57,897 nucleotides of DNA. It comes from Micromonospora sp. CB01531 (GTDB taxonomy: Bacteria > Actinomycetota > Actinomycetes > Mycobacteriales > Micromonosporaceae). Shown piece by piece: positions 1-7,637 of this stretch; the first letter of the stretch is position 1, and each line of letters begins with the position of its first letter. Both the position numbers and the translations under genes were made by a program. The stretch is taken from the NCBI RefSeq assembly GCF_001905095.1, contig NZ_LWLS01000073.1, positions 1-57,897 on the forward strand, given 5' to 3'. The notes beneath the pieces were generated by a model. The model was not told the DNA's origin. It saw only the letters and a program-made list of their open reading frames with translations, and ran no database searches.

Positions 1-90
1 TGCGCCCTGCCGAGTTCCCGGACGCTCACTAAGCCGGATCGGCCGAGCTACAGGACGGAGACAGCACCCCCGCATACCCCGCTGCGGCCG

Positions 91-327
91 ATGTGGGCGT
101 GCCGCTCGTGTGGCCGGCCATGGCCCTGCGCCGAGGCGCGTCTCCTACTAAAAGTTGAGTACGAGTCCGCTCTCCCCGCCCTCTCGATTTACCTCAGCGG
201 CTTGATGTACGAAGCAATGCGCGACCTCTTCCATCTAAACCCGCACGACGGGCCGAGCCCGCGCGAGATGTTCGAGCGCTTCGTGGCCTGGGGGCCGTTC
301 CGAAGGTCAATCCTGGAGGGCCGGTGA
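91..327 (+). CDS. Small conserved actinobacterial protein with an N-terminal WxC-C-WPC motif
   Basis: A 78-residue protein that opens with MWACRSCGRPWPC, so three cysteines and two tryptophans fall in the first 13 residues. From memory, short proteins with this start recur in Streptomyces and Micromonospora, often mislabelled flavin reductase, next to phosphotransferase-like genes. The cysteines could bind a metal, but the chain is too short for any flavin reductase fold. The frame stays open to the left edge of the window, so an upstream start is possible; the methionine at 91 is chosen because the MW-C-C pattern is the usual N-terminus. No clear Shine-Dalgarno precedes it. It lies 169 bases before a glycine-rich-domain-like gene on the same strand. 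Function unknown. Confidence 0.6.
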   Translation: MWACRSCGRPWPCAEARLLLKVEYESALPALSIYLSGLMYEAMRDLFHLNPHDGPSPREMFERFVAWGPFRRSILEGR

Positions 328-496
328 CCATGGGCTGTCGCCTGCCGAGGGCGAGGGCGCCTCCGCACCGACCTTGCCGCGAGCCTCCCGCGTACCCGTG
401 ATCGCTGACGCAAGACATGCACGGACGCAACTCCGCTTCGAAGGTGACGCGAAGCCGCACCTTCCTCGCTGCCCCGCACAGAATCAAGGAGGAGTC

Positions 497-1009
497 TTGA
501 GTATCACCGCATACAGGCCGGTCACGACGACCGCCGTAGACCCTCGCACCCTCGTCTCGGCCGAGGTGTTCGACAAGATCGCCCGCTACGTCGCTGCCCG
601 GCAGGAGGTGACCCAGACCTACGCCGAGCGTGCGGTCGGGCAGTTCCTCGTCTTCCTGAAGGCGTACGCCGACCGTGTGGACCAGCCCGACTTCGGGATG
701 CTCCTGCCGACCGGCGAGTCCTACCGGGTCGTGCCGACCCGGCCGGTCGACGCCGTATGGCACGCCGCCCTCCAGATCAGTGAGCCCTACACCGCCGCCT
801 GCAAGGAGATCGCCGGCCACTACGTACACCACCGGCCGATCCTGACCGAGGCCATGCAGGACGGCACCGCCATCACCTACACACTCGCGGCGCTGCACGA
901 CACCGGCTACCAGGTCGACATGGAATTCTGGGGTGGTGAGGCCGAGTCCTGCTGCCCGCCGAACCCGCCTCAGCCCCGGCAAGTAGCAGAGAAGAGAACC
1001 GATGCGTAG
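497..1009 (+). CDS. Glycine-rich-domain-like (GRDP/DUF1399-type) protein
   Basis: Predicted 170-residue soluble protein. The recognisable core is VDAVWHAALQ (about residues 84-93) followed by EPYTAACKEIAGHYVHH (96-112), matching the D-x-x-W-H ... C-x-x-x-G-x-x-x-H pattern of the glycine-rich domain-containing family. Its biochemical role is unclear. The start is taken as TTG at 497 because AAGGAGGAG lies immediately upstream (486-494) and the family similarity begins after it; an ATG at 374 in the same frame would add 41 residues of unlikely sequence. The C-terminus overlaps the start of the phosphotransferase-like gene by 8 bases, so the two are probably co-translated. The histidines and CC near the end could bind metal, but this is speculation. 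Confidence 0.65.
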   Translation: MSITAYRPVTTTAVDPRTLVSAEVFDKIARYVAARQEVTQTYAERAVGQFLVFLKAYADRVDQPDFGMLLPTGESYRVVPTRPVDAVWHAALQISEPYTAACKEIAGHYVHHRPILTEAMQDGTAITYTLAALHDTGYQVDMEFWGGEAESCCPPNPPQPRQVAEKRTDA

Positions 1010-1793
1010 CGACTGGACAGCTCTGCCTGAGAGTGTCACGGCAGGGATCGCCGAACGGATCCGCGGAGCCTTCGACGTAACCCCGGCTCCCAGTGGCAAC
1101 CACGCGGAGATCGCCTCAACGGTCACCGGGCCCGCCGGACCGGTCTTCGTCAAGGCGGCCTTGGGAGAGTTGAACGTTCGGTCACTGCGCTACGAAATGG
1201 CGGCAACCCACGCCATCGATCGGCACCCACCCGCAGTTCTGTGGCACTTCGAGTCCGATGGCTGGCTGGTGGTGGGGACCGAGCATCTCGCCGGCCGCCA
1301 CCCCGACCTGTCACCCGGCAACGCAGACCTCGATCTACTCGCAGTCACGCTGAAGGCACTTCAGGACACTCCCGCCCCGGGCGAGCCATGGTTCACCCCG
1401 ACAGCCCGGCTCGGGTTCGCGCACCCGGCGATGGACGGCGAGACACTCATCCACTCCGACCTCAACCCGGCCAACCTGATCGTGACCACACACGGCCTAC
1501 GGATCGTCGATTGGGCGTGGGCAACCAAGGCCGCACCATGGGTCGAACTCGCGTTGCTCGTCCAGTGGCTGATCGGCAGCGGCCACAGCGCCGCACAGGC
1601 AGAAGAATGGCTAGCGCAGTTTCCCGCATGGACGGCAACTGACCGCGACGTCCTGGACGACTTCGCGTCAAGGAACGCATCGAAGTGGTCGGCGAAATCC
1701 CGGCAGAGCACCGAGGGCTGGGTACACGACCTCGCGATGTGGACCGGCGAGTGGGCGGCCCACCGGATCAACGGCCATCAGTCACGCCGGTGA
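1002..1793 (+). CDS. Aminoglycoside phosphotransferase (APH)-family kinase-like protein
   Basis: A 263-residue protein with the APH/choline-kinase fold signatures: a likely ATP-binding lysine in VFVKAA (K51), the catalytic loop HSDLNPANLI (151-160) and the metal-binding IVDWAWA (168-174). The family phosphorylates small-molecule hydroxyls or occasionally proteins; the substrate cannot be read from sequence and antibiotic resistance should not be assumed. The start ATG overlaps the preceding gene by 8 bases, with AGAGAAG upstream. APH-like genes paired with small actinobacterial proteins of this kind form a recurrent accessory cluster. The gene ends about 230 bases before a tRNA-Val, which makes an integrated-island origin possible. 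Confidence 0.85.
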   Translation: MRSDWTALPESVTAGIAERIRGAFDVTPAPSGNHAEIASTVTGPAGPVFVKAALGELNVRSLRYEMAATHAIDRHPPAVLWHFESDGWLVVGTEHLAGRHPDLSPGNADLDLLAVTLKALQDTPAPGEPWFTPTARLGFAHPAMDGETLIHSDLNPANLIVTTHGLRIVDWAWATKAAPWVELALLVQWLIGSGHSAAQAEEWLAQFPAWTATDRDVLDDFASRNASKWSAKSRQSTEGWVHDLAMWTGEWAAHRINGHQSRR

Positions 1794-1930
1794 GACGTAA
1801 CGGGCCGCCAGTTCGTCACGCGGGGCCGGTCGCGGTACGTCCGGCTCCACGATCAGCCGGCGAGCCCGGTCGGGCACGTAACCAGTACCGCCGGGAGGCC
1901 GACGGCGGTCGGACACCTAAGCCGAACCGC

Positions 1931-1952
1931 CTGCTCCCAATCTGCTCCCAAT
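1931..1952. repeat. Two perfect tandem copies of CTGCTCCCAAT
   Basis: CTGCTCCCAAT occurs at 1931-1941 and again at 1942-1952 with no spacer. The pair lies just beyond the 3' end of the tRNA-Val gene, between it and the accessory genes at 91-1793, which is where tyrosine-recombinase arm or core sites are often found. No integrase gene is visible in the window, so an attachment-site role is an inference. Confidence 0.5.
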
Positions 1953-1970
1953 TTAAGGGGCAACAGCTCG

Positions 1971-2005
1971 GAAGCCCGTTACCGGCTGGACCGGTGACGG
2001 GCTTC
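1971..2005 (-). terminator. Hairpin downstream of tRNA-Val
   Basis: Arms AAGCCCGTTACCGG and CCGGTGACGGGCTT pair over about 14 bp with one mismatch around the loop CTGGA. It lies 18 bases beyond the 3' end of the tRNA on the transcribed (minus) strand, without a U-tract, as is common for terminators in high-GC actinobacteria. Confidence 0.55.
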
Positions 2006-2022
2006 CTACCTGCGTATATCTA

Positions 2023-2097
2023 TGGTGGGCGATACTGGGATCGAACCAGTGACCTCTTCGGTGTGAACGAAGCGCTCTCCCGCTGAGCTAATCGCCC
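2023..2097 (-). tRNA. tRNA-Val (anticodon CAC)
   Basis: On the minus strand the acceptor stem GGGCGAT pairs with ATCGCCC, followed by A and an encoded CCA (2023-2025). The D-arm reads AGCTCAGCGGGAGAGC, the anticodon arm is CTTCG-TTCACAC-CGAAG with CAC in positions 34-36, and the T-arm has the TTCGATCCC motif. It reads valine GTG codons. The tRNA 3' end faces the accessory genes at 91-1793. Confidence 0.95.
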
Positions 2098-2148
2098 TCA
2101 GCGCCGATGACTCTACCTGATCGACACTGCGGACCAAAAACCCGGGGG

Positions 2149-2721
2149 TCAGTGCGTCGCGAGGTAGTGCAGCGCCCGGGCGACCAGGTCGATGCCGAGG
2201 CTGTACTTGAGGGACAGCCACACCGCCACGCTCACGAACACCAGCCCGGCCGCACCGAGCACGAACCGCATCGGCAGCGACTGGCTGGTCGCCCAACGGG
2301 TCCAGGCCTGGACGTTGCGCCGGGTGAAGGTGAGCAGCCGGCGGGCCCAGTGGAACTCGACGGCCCAGACGCCCAGCCCGGCGATCACCAGCAGCCAGCC
2401 GGGCCCGGGCAGCGGGATGAGGGCGATACCGACAGTGACGATGATCGCGCCGGCGATGGCGATGAAGATCTTGAGGGTGATCCGGCCGGTGGGGTTGGCG
2501 CGGATCAGGTCGAGGGTGGTCTGCGCCCGGGTCCGCCAGCCGCCGCGGCGCCGCTCGGCGACGGCGCTGCCGGCACTGCCCTGGGGGGTGCCGCCAGCAC
2601 CCCGCGGACCGCCGTTCACCGGCACCTCGCACCCCCGCCTTTCGGCTGCTCGGGCCGCTCCTTTCGGCGGGTCGGCCGTGGTCCTCGGCTCCACCGAGGA
2701 ACCCTTCGTGACCATTTCCAC
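2149..2721 (-). CDS. TIGR02611-like membrane protein with PGPGW motif
   Basis: A 190-residue protein. The first ~65 residues are polar, Gly/Arg-rich and probably cytoplasmic. They are followed by an amphipathic segment and a hydrophobic pair around IFIAIAGAIIVTVGIALIPL and PGPGWLLVIAGLGVWAVEF, then a third membrane segment near the C-terminus (LGAAGLVFVSVAVWLSL). The PLPGPGW signature is typical of the actinobacterial TIGR02611/PGPGW family of small integral membrane proteins, whose function is unknown. The start is uncertain: GTG at 2721 or ATG at 2715 are both in frame and neither has a clear Shine-Dalgarno. It is transcribed away from ssgB. Confidence 0.8.
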   Translation of the reverse strand: MEMVTKGSSVEPRTTADPPKGAARAAERRGCEVPVNGGPRGAGGTPQGSAGSAVAERRRGGWRTRAQTTLDLIRANPTGRITLKIFIAIAGAIIVTVGIALIPLPGPGWLLVIAGLGVWAVEFHWARRLLTFTRRNVQAWTRWATSQSLPMRFVLGAAGLVFVSVAVWLSLKYSLGIDLVARALHYLATH

Positions 2722-2989
2722 CCCTAGTGTCGCGCGCGACCGTCACCCCTGCTGAGGACTGGACGTTACCGGAGTAAGTCGACGACTGAACCACCCGTTG
2801 CCGGGCGGGACGACGGACTGGGCAGAAGAGGGAATCCTACAAGAATTTTCACATTCTCAGAGGCGCTTCCAACCCCCTTCCCACCACTGGGTGAAGTCAG
2901 CGTATGGCGGAGCGTAACCAGGAGTAGCGGCTGAGTATGGGAAAAGCGGGACACGCGCGTTCCGCAGCGGTGCCGGGGGGAGAACGTCC

Positions 2990-3421
2990 ATGAGTGTCAT
3001 CCGACCGACGACCGTAGAGGTCGAGACGTCGCTAAGGCTCGTCGCGCCTGACGCCACCGCCTTGCCGGTGCGTGCCAGCTTGCGTTACGACCCTGCTGAC
3101 CCGTATGCGGTCCATGTCCTGTTCCACGCCGAATCCGCCGGTGGCGAGGCGGTGAGCTGGTCGTTCGCTCGCGAACTGCTGGTCACCGGACTCGACGAGC
3201 CGGCCGGCATCGGCGATGTTCGGGTCTGGCCGTGGGCCACGCCGCGCGGCGACTTCGTCGCGCTCGCGCTGTCGTCCCCGGACGGCAACGCCCTGTTCGA
3301 GGTCCCACGCAGCGTCCTCGTGCGCTTCCTGCGCCGGACCTACGTCGTCGTCCCGCGCGGCCGGGAGGCCGAGCACCTGGACGTCGACACGGCGGTCAAC
3401 CGGCTGCTCGCCGGCCGCTGA
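2990..3421 (+). CDS. ssgB: SsgB-like sporulation and cell division protein (SsgA/SALP family)
   Basis: A 143-residue protein matching the SsgA-like family found in sporulating actinomycetes. Conserved landmarks visible are LRYDPADPYAVHVLFH, the SFARELL segment, GIGDVRVWPW and ALSSPDGNALFEVP. In Streptomyces, SsgB recruits FtsZ to future sporulation septa at the cytoplasmic face of the membrane. The length matches SsgB (about 137-145 residues), and the strong match to the family core makes ssgB more likely than another paralogue; the exact paralogue is an inference. The start ATG has GGGGGAG about 6 bases upstream. The 268 bases upstream include an unusually AT-rich patch near 2838-2861, and a stable hairpin follows the stop codon. 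Confidence 0.85.
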   Translation: MSVIRPTTVEVETSLRLVAPDATALPVRASLRYDPADPYAVHVLFHAESAGGEAVSWSFARELLVTGLDEPAGIGDVRVWPWATPRGDFVALALSSPDGNALFEVPRSVLVRFLRRTYVVVPRGREAEHLDVDTAVNRLLAGR

Positions 3422-3429
3422 TGACGCAC

Positions 3430-3470
3430 ACCGGGGCCGTGCGGATCTGCCGAGTCCGCGCGGCCCCGGT
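3430..3470. terminator. Hairpin between ssgB and the convergent SDR gene
   Basis: ACCGGGGCCG (3430-3439) pairs with CGGCCCCGGT (3461-3470). TGCGGA and TCCGCG continue the stem with one mismatch, around a 9-base loop. It lies between convergent genes and can serve both directions. Confidence 0.7.
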
Positions 3471-3508
3471 CCGTCACCAATTCGGGTACGCCGTCCCTGC
3501 TGCCCGAT

Positions 3509-4285
3509 TCAGCCGTGGGTGGTGATTCCGCCGTCTACCGGGATCACCGCGCCGGTCAGGTACGCGCCGGCCCGCGACGACAGGTAGATCGCGGTGCCCG
3601 CCATGTCCTCGGGGCGGCCGATCCGGCCCAGCGGCACCTGCTGCTCGATCGCGGCCCGGGATGCCGGATCGTCCAGGGCGAAGGCCATCATCTTGCTCTC
3701 GAACGGCCCGGGGGCGATCGCGTTGACGGTGATCTGCTCGCCGGCGAGCTGGTGGGCGAGGCTGCGGGTGAGCATGTGCACGGCCGCCTTGGTCGCCGAG
3801 TAGGCGTACACCTCCATCCAGGGCACGCGGAGGCCGTCGATCGACCCGATGTTGATCACGCGGGCCGGATCTTCGGCGCTGGCTGCCGCGCGCAGCGCCG
3901 GCAGCAGCGCGGTGGTGAGCCGGAAGACGGCCTTGACGTTGACCGCCCAGAGCTTGTCGAAGGCGCTCTCCGGGTATGCCTCCAGCGGCGCGCCCCAGGT
4001 CGCGCCGGCGTTGTTGACCAGCACGTCGAGCCGGTCGGTGCGCTCCCGCACGGCGGCGGCCAGCCCCAGCGCGCCCTCGTCGTGGCCCAGGTCGGCGGGG
4101 ATCGCCTCGCACCGGCCCATGCCGGACAACCCCTTGGCCACGGCCGCGCAGACGTCAGCCTTACGCGAGGAGATGATGACCTTCGCGCCGGCCTGGACGA
4201 AGCCCCGGGCGATCATCAGCCCGATCCCTCGTGAACCGCCGGTGACCAGGACCGTCTTGCCTTCGACCGAGAACAGATCCGTCAT
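3509..4285 (-). CDS. Short-chain dehydrogenase/reductase (3-oxoacyl-ACP reductase-like)
   Basis: A 258-residue classical SDR. It has the nucleotide-binding TGGSRGIG near residue 14-21, the structural NNAG motif, the catalytic Ser in NIGSIDG, the catalytic YSATK (Tyr and Lys), and the C-terminal PVDGG region common to FabG-like enzymes. It presumably uses NAD(P)H to oxidise or reduce a small alcohol or ketone in the cytoplasm; the substrate is not predictable. The start at MTDLFS (4285) is preferred; an ATG two codons upstream (4291) is an alternative. It is divergent from an AraC-family gene across about 160 bases, so that regulator may control it. Confidence 0.9.
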   Translation of the reverse strand: MTDLFSVEGKTVLVTGGSRGIGLMIARGFVQAGAKVIISSRKADVCAAVAKGLSGMGRCEAIPADLGHDEGALGLAAAVRERTDRLDVLVNNAGATWGAPLEAYPESAFDKLWAVNVKAVFRLTTALLPALRAAASAEDPARVINIGSIDGLRVPWMEVYAYSATKAAVHMLTRSLAHQLAGEQITVNAIAPGPFESKMMAFALDDPASRAAIEQQVPLGRIGRPEDMAGTAIYLSSRAGAYLTGAVIPVDGGITTHG

Positions 4286-4445
4286 GCCCATCCCATCGCG
4301 AGTCGGCGGGGCCGCGGGTCGGTCGGACGGCCCATGCGCTACCGATCGGTAACCTAACCGCCTCGCCTTCCCGGCGACAAGACCCGCCCGGTCGGGTGAA
4401 ACTGCCAAGGTGCAAGGTGCGCCGGGCAGGGTTAACGTCGAGACG

Positions 4446-5360
4446 ATGGTCACTAACGGTCAGCTTCCCCCGGCAACCCGCACCGACCTGTCCGCCCCCG
4501 GATACGACAACGACGACATCACCACCGGCGCCCTCGCTGACCTCGCGCCCGGACCCGGCTGGCCCCGCCCCGTCCTGCTCGACGCGGACCTGCTGATCCT
4601 GGTCACCAGCGGTCACGGCACCGCCGAACTGGACTTCCGGGCCCGGCCCTGCCGGCCCGGCACCCTGCTCTACGTCCGCCCCGGCCAGGTGCTGCGCTGC
4701 CTCGGCCCGCACCTCGACGCCACCGTGGTCTGCTGGGGGGCCGGGTCGCTGCGCGGCCTCGACGTCGACCCGGACGCGGTGCCGGCCTACCGGCAGCTCG
4801 CCGGGGAGGACGAGGACGCGGTGATCAGCGAAGTGACCCAGCTCGCGGTCGACGCCGAACGGCACGCCGGAGTGCCCGCCGCCGCCGTGCTGCTCCGCCA
4901 CCAACTCGCCGTGCTGCTGCTGCGGCTGAGCCTGCTCCCCGGCGGAGTGGAGCGGCAGACGACCCGCGCGGAGACGGCGACCTTCCACCGGCTCTGCCGG
5001 GAGGTGGAGCGCGGCTACCGGCACACCCGCCGGGTGGAGGACTACGCGGCGCAGCTCGGCTGCTCCGTGCGTACGCTCACCCGGGCCTGCCTGGCGGTGA
5101 CCGGCCGCAGCGCGAAACAGGTGATCGACGAGCGGGTGGCGTTGCAGGCCAGCCGGCTGCTCGCCGCCACCGACGAACCGATCGCCCGGATCGGCCGGCG
5201 CCTCGGCTTCCCCGAGCCGACCAACTTCGGCCGCTTCTTCACCCGCGAGATCGGGGTGAGCCCCGGCGCGTTCCGGGCCGCCCGGGAACGACCACTGCCC
5301 GTCCGCCTGGTGCGCCCCCGCCCGCCCGTCGACTCCCCCGCGCAGCCGCGCCGGGCATGA
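4446..5360 (+). CDS. AraC-family transcriptional regulator
   Basis: A 304-residue protein with an N-terminal cupin-like effector domain (about 30-120) and a C-terminal AraC double helix-turn-helix. The DNA-binding end is visible as VEDYAAQLGCSVRTLTRACL, then RLLAATDEPIARIGRRLGF and TNFGRFFTREIGVSPGAFR. A -10-like TAACGT (4433-4438) ends seven bases before the ATG with no Shine-Dalgarno between, which suggests a leaderless transcript. It is divergent from the SDR gene and may regulate it. The Rrf2 gene starts 7 bases after the stop codon, so both regulators probably share a transcript. Confidence 0.88.
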   Translation: MVTNGQLPPATRTDLSAPGYDNDDITTGALADLAPGPGWPRPVLLDADLLILVTSGHGTAELDFRARPCRPGTLLYVRPGQVLRCLGPHLDATVVCWGAGSLRGLDVDPDAVPAYRQLAGEDEDAVISEVTQLAVDAERHAGVPAAAVLLRHQLAVLLLRLSLLPGGVERQTTRAETATFHRLCREVERGYRHTRRVEDYAAQLGCSVRTLTRACLAVTGRSAKQVIDERVALQASRLLAATDEPIARIGRRLGFPEPTNFGRFFTREIGVSPGAFRAARERPLPVRLVRPRPPVDSPAQPRRA

Positions 5361-5367
5361 TGGCAGG

Positions 5368-5823
5368 GTGCAGATCTCCGCGCGCGGCGACTACGCGGTC
5401 CGGGCCGCACTGAGTCTGGCCACCGCGTACCCCGCCCTGCTGTCAACCCAGGCCATCGCGGCCGAGCAGGACATGCCCCGCAAGTTCCTCGAGGCCGTCC
5501 TGGCCGACCTGCGCCGGGCCGGGATCGTCCGCGCCCAGCGTGGCGCCGAGGGCGGCTACACCCTGGCCCGGCCGCCGCGCGACGTCACCATCGGGCAGGT
5601 GCTGCGCGCCGTCGACGGCCCCCTTGCCGGGGTACGCGGGCTGCGCCCCGAGGAGACCCGGTACGAGGGCGCGGCGCAGAACCTGCCCCGGCTCTGGGTG
5701 GCGGTCCGCGCCGCCGTGCGGCAGGTCGTCGACGAGGTGAGCCTGGCTGAGATGGCCAGCGGCAAGCTGCCCGGGCACGTCCGCAAGCTGATCGCCCGTC
5801 CCGACGCCTGGGAACCTCGCTGA
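5368..5823 (+). CDS. Rrf2-family transcriptional regulator lacking cysteines
   Basis: A 151-residue winged-helix protein with the Rrf2 N-terminus MQISARGDYAVRAAL, the DNA-recognition region around IPAEQ-like IAAEQDMPRKFLEAVLADL, and the wing GIVRAQRGAEGGYTLARP. Fe-S-type Rrf2 proteins (IscR, NsrR, RsrR) carry three ligand cysteines in the 90-110 region; this protein contains no cysteine, so it cannot bind a cysteine-ligated cluster and must sense another signal. GTG at 5368 is the start, 7 bases after the AraC gene, with GGCAGG upstream. Actinobacterial Rrf2 proteins of this clade are common, with unknown targets. Confidence 0.88.
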   Translation: MQISARGDYAVRAALSLATAYPALLSTQAIAAEQDMPRKFLEAVLADLRRAGIVRAQRGAEGGYTLARPPRDVTIGQVLRAVDGPLAGVRGLRPEETRYEGAAQNLPRLWVAVRAAVRQVVDEVSLAEMASGKLPGHVRKLIARPDAWEPR

Positions 5824-5938
5824 CCCGTCCGCTCCCCGGCGCCGCGCGCCTCCGGTGCGGATCCGACCCGGTTTCGCAAACCACCGGTTCGGGCATGTTC
5901 GAGGCCGCGGAGGCAGACAGACGGGAAGGAGCCAGGCG

Positions 5939-6118
5939 ATGGGCATCATGTTTCGCAAACGGAAAAAGTTCGGCCCGCTGATCCTCAACTTCACCGAGAA
6001 GGGCTTCTCCTCGTGGAGCATCAAGGTCGGCCGATGGTCCTGGAATTCGCGTACCCGGGCACACCGGGTGGACCTGCCGGGGCCGCTGTCGTGGAAGCAG
6101 GACAAGTCGCGGGCGTGA
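5939..6118 (+). CDS. DUF4236-family small protein
   Basis: A 59-residue protein beginning MGIMFRKRKKFGPLILNFTE, followed by a GFSSWSIKVGRWSWNSRTRAH stretch. The F-R-K-x-x-K-x-G-P-x-x-x-N start is characteristic of DUF4236 proteins, which are short, basic and of unknown function. AAGGAGCC lies about 5 bases upstream of the ATG and fixes this start over longer in-frame options. It stands alone between the Rrf2 gene and the K+ channel. Confidence 0.75.
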   Translation: MGIMFRKRKKFGPLILNFTEKGFSSWSIKVGRWSWNSRTRAHRVDLPGPLSWKQDKSRA

Positions 6119-6228
6119 CGCCGTGAGGTCGGGTGGGGTGCCGGTGAACCGCCGGCACCCCGCCCGGCGTCCGGGCGACTTTTCTTTTCGGGGCGAACCG
6201 GCCGCCCGACCCGGCGGAGAATCGCGGC

Positions 6229-6744
6229 GTGGCGAACGGGGTGTACCGGCGGGAACGACTGCGGGCGCTGCTGGCCTGCCTGCTGCTGGTGGCCGCGTAC
6301 TTCCTCGTGCCGCTGGCCCCCGACCCGAACGCGGCCCGGCTGACGCTGCGCGCGGTGGGCACCCTGCTCGTGGTGGGCGTCGTCGCCACCCTGGTCACCC
6401 GCCAGGTACGCCGTCAGCTCACCGCCTCGGCCGGCAACACGCCGGCCCGCTCGCTGGCCAACCTGGTCGTGGGCCTGGTCGCCGGCCTGCTCGTCTTCGC
6501 CCTCGCCGACTACATCATCGCGAACAACGCCCCCCACCAGTTCTCCGGCTTGTCGACCCGGGTGGACGCGCTCTACTTCGCGCTCGCCACGCTGACCACC
6601 ATCGGCTACGGGGACGTGCACGCGCAGGGACAGGTCGCTCGGGTGGTGGTCTGCGTCCAGATGCTGTTCAGCATCGGGGTGATCGCCACCGGGGCGTCCA
6701 TCGTGGTCCGGCAGGTCACCCAGCTGCGGCAGCCGAAGCGGTGA
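6229..6744 (+). CDS. Two-pore-type potassium channel family protein (Ion_trans_2)
   Basis: A 171-residue integral membrane protein with four hydrophobic segments. The first two lie at about residues 11-27 and 40-58. The third and fourth flank a pore loop containing the K+ selectivity filter TLTTIGYGDV (about 123-132). One such pore module per chain implies a homotetramer in the cytoplasmic membrane. There is no C-terminal RCK or cyclic-nucleotide domain, so gating is not evident. The GTG start has weak upstream GGAGAA. Its 3' end overlaps the convergent unknown gene by 29 bases. Confidence 0.88.
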   Translation: MANGVYRRERLRALLACLLLVAAYFLVPLAPDPNAARLTLRAVGTLLVVGVVATLVTRQVRRQLTASAGNTPARSLANLVVGLVAGLLVFALADYIIANNAPHQFSGLSTRVDALYFALATLTTIGYGDVHAQGQVARVVVCVQMLFSIGVIATGASIVVRQVTQLRQPKR

Positions 6745-7612
6745 TCAGCACGTCGCCGCCGAGCCGGCCGTGCTCGGGCTGCCGGGTCACCGCCCCGGAG
6801 GCGAGCAGCGAGGCCAACGCCCGGTTCGCGTCGGCGGCCCGGTAGACCGTCGAGGTGGCCGCGAAGCGGCGCAGTTCGGTCACTGTACGCGGGCCGGAGC
6901 GGGTGAGTTCGGCGAGCAGTTCGCGGCGCAGCGGGCCCGGTTCGGGTTCGAGGGTGATGTCGAGCAGTCGCCCCGCCGGGTCGGCCGGGTCGCGGTAGCG
7001 CACTCCGGCGTACTCGTCGACCGCCCAGAGCGCGTCCTTGAGCGTTTCCAGGCTCCGGTCCGAGCCGGTGGCGTAGCCGAGCAGCCGGGCCGGCGCACCG
7101 TCGGCGGGCACCAGTTCCACCTCGGTGACCAGCGGGAACCCGGCTGCGGTCAGCGCCGGCCGCAGGGGTCGCCCGGGCGCGGTGACCAGCAGCAGCTCGG
7201 CCGGTCGGCCGGAGGCGGCGGCGGCCAGCACGGCCGGGTCGGGGTCGCCGCCGTCGACCACGGTCAGCAGCGGAGCGCCGGCCGCGCCGGCGGCCTTGAG
7301 CGCCACCGGCAGCCGGTCCGGATGGCCCGGCACCACGTGCACGGCCACGTCCGCCGGGAGGGCCGCCGCCACGGTGCCGAGCCGGGCCGGCAGTTCCGCG
7401 CCGCTGTCGGCGAGCACCAGCACGGTCAGCCGCCGGCCGCGCAGCCGGTCGGCGAACTCGGCGACCACCCGCAGCGCCTCCTCGGCGTCGCCCGTGTCGC
7501 AGCCGGTGAAGGCGAGGGCGAGGGTGGCCCGCCGGGAGCGGTGCAGCGCTGCCGGCAGCCAGTGGTCGAGCTGCCGGACGAGCAGTTCGCGCAGGACGGC
7601 GTCAGTCGACAT
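6716..7612 (-). CDS. Conserved hypothetical protein with C-terminal winged-helix-like region
   Basis: A 298-residue protein that I cannot assign to a named family. Residues 1-180 alternate hydrophobic strands and Ala/Leu-rich helices, consistent with a Rossmann-like alpha/beta domain, including RLTVLVLADSG and APLLTVVDGGDPDP. The middle carries a well-defined stretch, TLKDALWAVDEYAGVRYRDP. The last ~75 residues (LRRELLAELTRSGPRTVTEL ... ANRALASLLASGAVTRQP) look like a winged helix-turn-helix. Its tail overlaps the convergent channel gene by 29 bases. The ATG at 7612 is 25 bases past the VOC gene stop, so the two minus-strand genes are probably co-transcribed. Function unknown. Confidence 0.6.
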   Translation of the reverse strand: MSTDAVLRELLVRQLDHWLPAALHRSRRATLALAFTGCDTGDAEEALRVVAEFADRLRGRRLTVLVLADSGAELPARLGTVAAALPADVAVHVVPGHPDRLPVALKAAGAAGAPLLTVVDGGDPDPAVLAAAASGRPAELLLVTAPGRPLRPALTAAGFPLVTEVELVPADGAPARLLGYATGSDRSLETLKDALWAVDEYAGVRYRDPADPAGRLLDITLEPEPGPLRRELLAELTRSGPRTVTELRRFAATSTVYRAADANRALASLLASGAVTRQPEHGRLGGDVLITASAAAAG

Positions 7613-7637
7613 CCTGTCGTTCTACCGCATGGCCGAC

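Noticed and set aside
1685..2086. Open frame crossing the tRNA-Val region
   Set aside because: It runs across tRNA sequence and the terminator on the opposite strand; its C-terminus (YWDRTSDLFGVNEALSR) is just the tRNA-Val antisense. Not a gene.
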